Part shown: positions 33,281 to 36,929 of the stretch, piece after piece
Numbering within the stretch: the stretch's first letter is position 1
Layout of the letters: each line of letters begins with the position of its first letter
DNA from: Saccoglossus kowalevskii
Taxonomy: Eukaryota > Hemichordata > Enteropneusta > Harrimaniidae
Reading direction: 5' to 3'
NCBI RefSeq assembly: GCF_000003605.2
Contig: NW_003137825.1
Coordinates: 675,586 to 712,514 of the forward strand
DNA: 36,929 nt
The notes under the pieces: generated by a model
Told to the model about the DNA's origin: nothing
Database searches by the model: none
The model's input: only the letters and a program-made list of their open reading frames with translations
Program-made: the position numbers and the translations under genes

Positions 33281-36200
33281 ACCCTCTCTCAATAAGACGA
33301 ATTCACCCATCAATGACGAGACATTCATGCACCGTCGGGATGCTGATTTATGTTTTGTTTTTGTATACTATTCCCCGGGATACTATATAAACTGAACTGT
33401 TGTTTGTATCTCAGACTACTAATACATTGTATTAGTTGTTTGTGTTTGTATTAAGTACATTACTTGTTTGTCTTATGTATTAACGAGATCTGTATGTAAA
33501 GTTTTTACTAATATTTGTTATGCTCTATTTAAAAGTCTGACTTATAACACTTATTGTGTAATTTGCATCAGGACTACCTATTGGTTGTACTGCCGTAGTA
33601 AGGAGGGTAAGCCAGTGCGCCCTCTCATGGTATGGATATGAGTAAGTAAGTAATACTGAAAAATGCCAGTAGTACACGATTACTAACCGCGGTATGACCG
33701 AGATTTCAAAACTTTGATTATGCTAGGAATAAGTCAATCACAGACGTAGTTGATATATTCGTTTTATCACAATTTAAAGGGTGTTCGAATTTCATGTAAA
33801 TAAACAATGTATTTTACACGCGTTGTATACGTCGCTATGAGTCCCATATCGAACAGGACGCGGCACGACGACTACCGCACTTTAACATAAAGTGAAATAT
33901 AGTAATTCAGTATTTTTCTAAAGTACTATTTTATTATGGAAATATATAGAAAACGGGGCTTTGTGTAGGCGTGAAGTGTTCTCTTATCCGGAAAATTATA
34001 TACCGCCCTCATGTGACACCTATCCACAAGCGTTACCTTTTGACCATCCTATTTTTCCATCCCAGGTTTTCATCTCAACCATAGACACTCAAAGGCTCTA
34101 CTAGTATGTCCCAACCAACAGAATCTGGTCGGGTTAAATTTCTTATCACTTTCAACAAACCCGTTTTTGTTATTCAGATCAGATCACAAACTTTTCTAAG
34201 GTCTATGTTCTGATGTGGTTTTTTTTTCGGCGATTATTTCCATGGTAACACGTGCTCTTGTCGGTATTTGTTTATTCAGAATATTTGTCTGTGGGTTTTA
34301 TTTTGAATACAGTTCAGTACTTTGAAACCGATACGTGGAATGCGAGGGCTGAATTGTGTGTGCGAATTTAATTTAGTTTTAAGTTCTACGTGAGAATGTC
34401 GCAAAACCGCCCGTTCGCTCACCCCTTCTTGTCACCTGACACCTTATGAAACTCCCACTACTTGGACATTTCTAACCAGACCAGAAATATTACTGTCCAT
34501 AAGAAAACTTACAAGCCACCGGCATGTCGGTGCACTTTCATCCCCGGGTTAAGGTCTAACGTTGCAATTACAACGACTTTCTCCACTATTGAGTAACCGT
34601 TGTAATTTGTGTATACGCAAACGGGCATGACATTGGGTGACCCCTGGCGCTATTTGAAACCTAGTTGGTCAATTAATTGTATTGTCTCCAGCAATGTGTT
34701 GAAATTCTGCCGATGGTTTGTAAAGAATTTAGCTGTCGAGCCAAGGGGAGAACAAAAAAGTCAATTCGTTTGCACATAGGCATTGTACAGGTGTGAAAAC
34801 TACCATATTACCAAGGACCTATGTGAAGCCACGGTTTGACACCCGTAAAGAAAACCGACACTTCAGACTTGCTGACAGATTCCATAGAGCATTGGCAATA
34901 CACAACACGAAACAAATAAAAGAAATAAATAGACGAAAAGTGTCGTTTTTCTTTATTTCATCTACAGAGGTGTGAAAAAGGTGCACCTGCGGTGAACGAG
35001 ACCGCGTCTCATTTTACCCCTCCTACAGGAATGCGCTTGCATTTGCGGTGAAAACCCGACACGTACTTCCGAGTCGTAATCGGCGAAGTCACCAGGCTTG
35101 GCTACCCATGTACAGTGGGCATTCGATGATGACCGACCTCCCTGTCAGTTTGTGTGATATAACAGTCCGAACAGTACGACGAGAAAGGTAATTACCGCCA
35201 CCCCGTACACTTTTAAACACGAATATCAAATCTTTCCTTGACAGTACTGGAACAGGATAGTTTCCCAGCTATTAAATGTCAAGGTGACCGCCAATTATAA
35301 TTATTTCTGACGTAACTATTCCCTCTCATGTTCCGACCTGACCTGGTTCAGATTTCCAAATCCCATCCCATTGCAACTTGTAATACCTTTTCTCAATGAG
35401 AGTTTCAGACGGTTTATTTCAACATTTTACCTGTTTATCCTGACGTCATCGTGTTCCAGGATGACCCCAACTGATCCATCAAGCATTTCTTTACATTCGG
35501 GTGCTGATTTTTGAGGGCGATTCCCCATGGGTTGATTTAGCGGATTTAGTAACGTTACTATTAATAGACGATTAGATCATACCGGTTGAAAATTCTCTTT
35601 TATTGTGTGGGTTTTTGCTGTTTATTGTTTAGCCTCTCTGGCGACTATCGAACTGCTTCGGGGAGTCTTTGATGATAAAACGTTCAACAAATAGGGCATA
35701 TATGCTGCAACACGTTGTCCTATTTCATTGAAATTCAAACTACATGTGAACGTGCAGTCCGCCACGCAGTCTAGATACATGATAAAGGATTACTAGTTGG
35801 TTTATAAAATCAGGCTAATCCGAACCTGTTTTACAAGGACACAGGAAACTATGTCCACCTGTGTGTCAGTTGACGCAGTACGAAATAAAGTTACCAACAT
35901 AAAGTATAGTTCAAAGAACTTCGACGGAGGACGAGCCCATTACCTTTGGGGGTTCAGTTTAAGTGTACTCACACCCATCCGAATTATTGTCGATTCGGGG
36001 AACGCATAATCTTTCTTTTTTGGATCATGGCCCTCACCTTTCCGTACTATGCCCCGTACATATTTCTCTCTGGTTTAGGTGGTCTTCACCCTGTCCGTAC
36101 TATTGATGGAACACGTAGTTGCCCCTGGCTTAGAGGTTCCCAGTCTCACCTGATTGGGTCCACATATAACCGCAATCACTTTCTTTAAGTGTTTTACCTA

Positions 36201-36714
36201 CGGCAGCAACATCAAACATGTCAAGCATACTGCTATACTGCGCGTGAATAATTTTAAAAACTTCTAGATGGGTCCCAGAGTACGCCATTCCGATTTTCAC
36301 TGCGACGCATTTTCGTTATGACGTGTGTTCCCACAATAGGCCGGCGAGGACTATATTCTGTGTTTTAAACTTCGGTATAACGCTCGTATAATACGTTGTA
36401 GAATTGGAGGACTGTCACTAACTAATAACAACCAAAATAACACCTCAAATCTGGCGAAATAACAACTACTGAACAAACAATACTATTCTGATAAATGGAA
36501 CCTTGACAACAATCATAAAAGAGTTAATCAACAGAAAACGGATCAAAACTATATATGAGCACAATTTATTGCTGTTGTAATTTAGCCATTGACATATACA
36601 ACCTAAAAGTAGAATACATTTAACTATACAAAGAACTGTAATTGTCAATTATGTCACACATTTTCAAAGATTTCTTTTTTTTTACCAATATTTCCTTTTT
36701 TTTTGGAGTATTAC
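33281..36714. other. Gene-free interval
   Basis: More CpG-containing than the central desert, but no exon, RNA gene or transposase is recognised. Holds one arm of an inverted repeat (33811-33839) whose partner is 32001-32029, and a CTCF-like word at 33614-33632. Short open frames near 34793-34975 and 35797-36188 have no recognisable features. Confidence 0.4.
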
Positions 36715-36770
36715 ATTGTATTATTAATATTATTATTATTGTTGTTGTTGACGTTGTTATTATTATTGTT
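36715..36770. repeat. ATT/GTT trinucleotide microsatellite
   Basis: Interrupted runs of ATT and GTT triplets, with one GAC interruption. Preceded by T-rich runs. Confidence 0.75.
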
Positions 36771-36929
36771 AAAGATGCCGGCGTCAGAAATGGGAAATTC
36801 AAATTATGTGAAATCCGTGTAAAGTGAAATTTGGGCACCAAATATCCTCAAATGACCCTATAGACAAGAACATGTTCATTGCATTTAAGGTAGCGAGAAG
36901 GGTTTTGTGACATTTTCGAATAAAACATT

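Overview
The window looks like nuclear DNA from an invertebrate animal, probably a marine bilaterian. It is AT-rich, genes are sparse, one gene is split by GT-AG introns, and the space between genes is full of short non-autonomous DNA transposons and microsatellites. No vertebrate-type Alu/L1 or bacterial operon structure is seen. The many copies of the palindrome TACATGTA and the MITEs with CTGTA termini suggest a mollusc, another lophotrochozoan or an invertebrate deuterostome. The species cannot be fixed from sequence alone.

Layout: (1) 1-2062 has no recognised gene and must hold the promoter and 5' UTR of the next gene. (2) 2063-3268 (+) is an uninterrupted coding region for a Kir2/Irk-type inward-rectifier potassium channel (401 aa) with the TIGYG filter, the rectification aspartate, the PIP2-binding basic residues and a C-terminal PDZ ligand. 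(3) 3269-24310 is about 21 kb without a recognisable protein gene. It contains at least four copies of one TA-flanked MITE family, related MITEs, a 1.7-kb TTAA-flanked element, a pogo-like MITE, a Harbinger-like MITE and one copy of a foldback repeat. (4) 24311-32460 (-) is a complete 11-exon gene for lipase maturation factor 1 (LMF1; 593 aa). The exons join in frame and one of them is an 11-nt micro-exon. A second foldback repeat and two further MITEs lie in its introns. (5) 32461-36929 is the LMF1 upstream region, with a CCAAT box, an E-box, a degenerate GAAAC-rich minisatellite and no recognised gene.

The two genes are functionally unrelated: one makes a plasma-membrane K+ channel, the other an ER membrane factor for lipase folding. 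They converge on the transposon-rich middle. The most informative observations are the LMF1 micro-exon, the LMF1 poly(A) signals that appear to lie inside a MITE, the group of MITE families sharing CTGTA/TACAG termini, and the dispersed 44-nt-arm foldback repeat.
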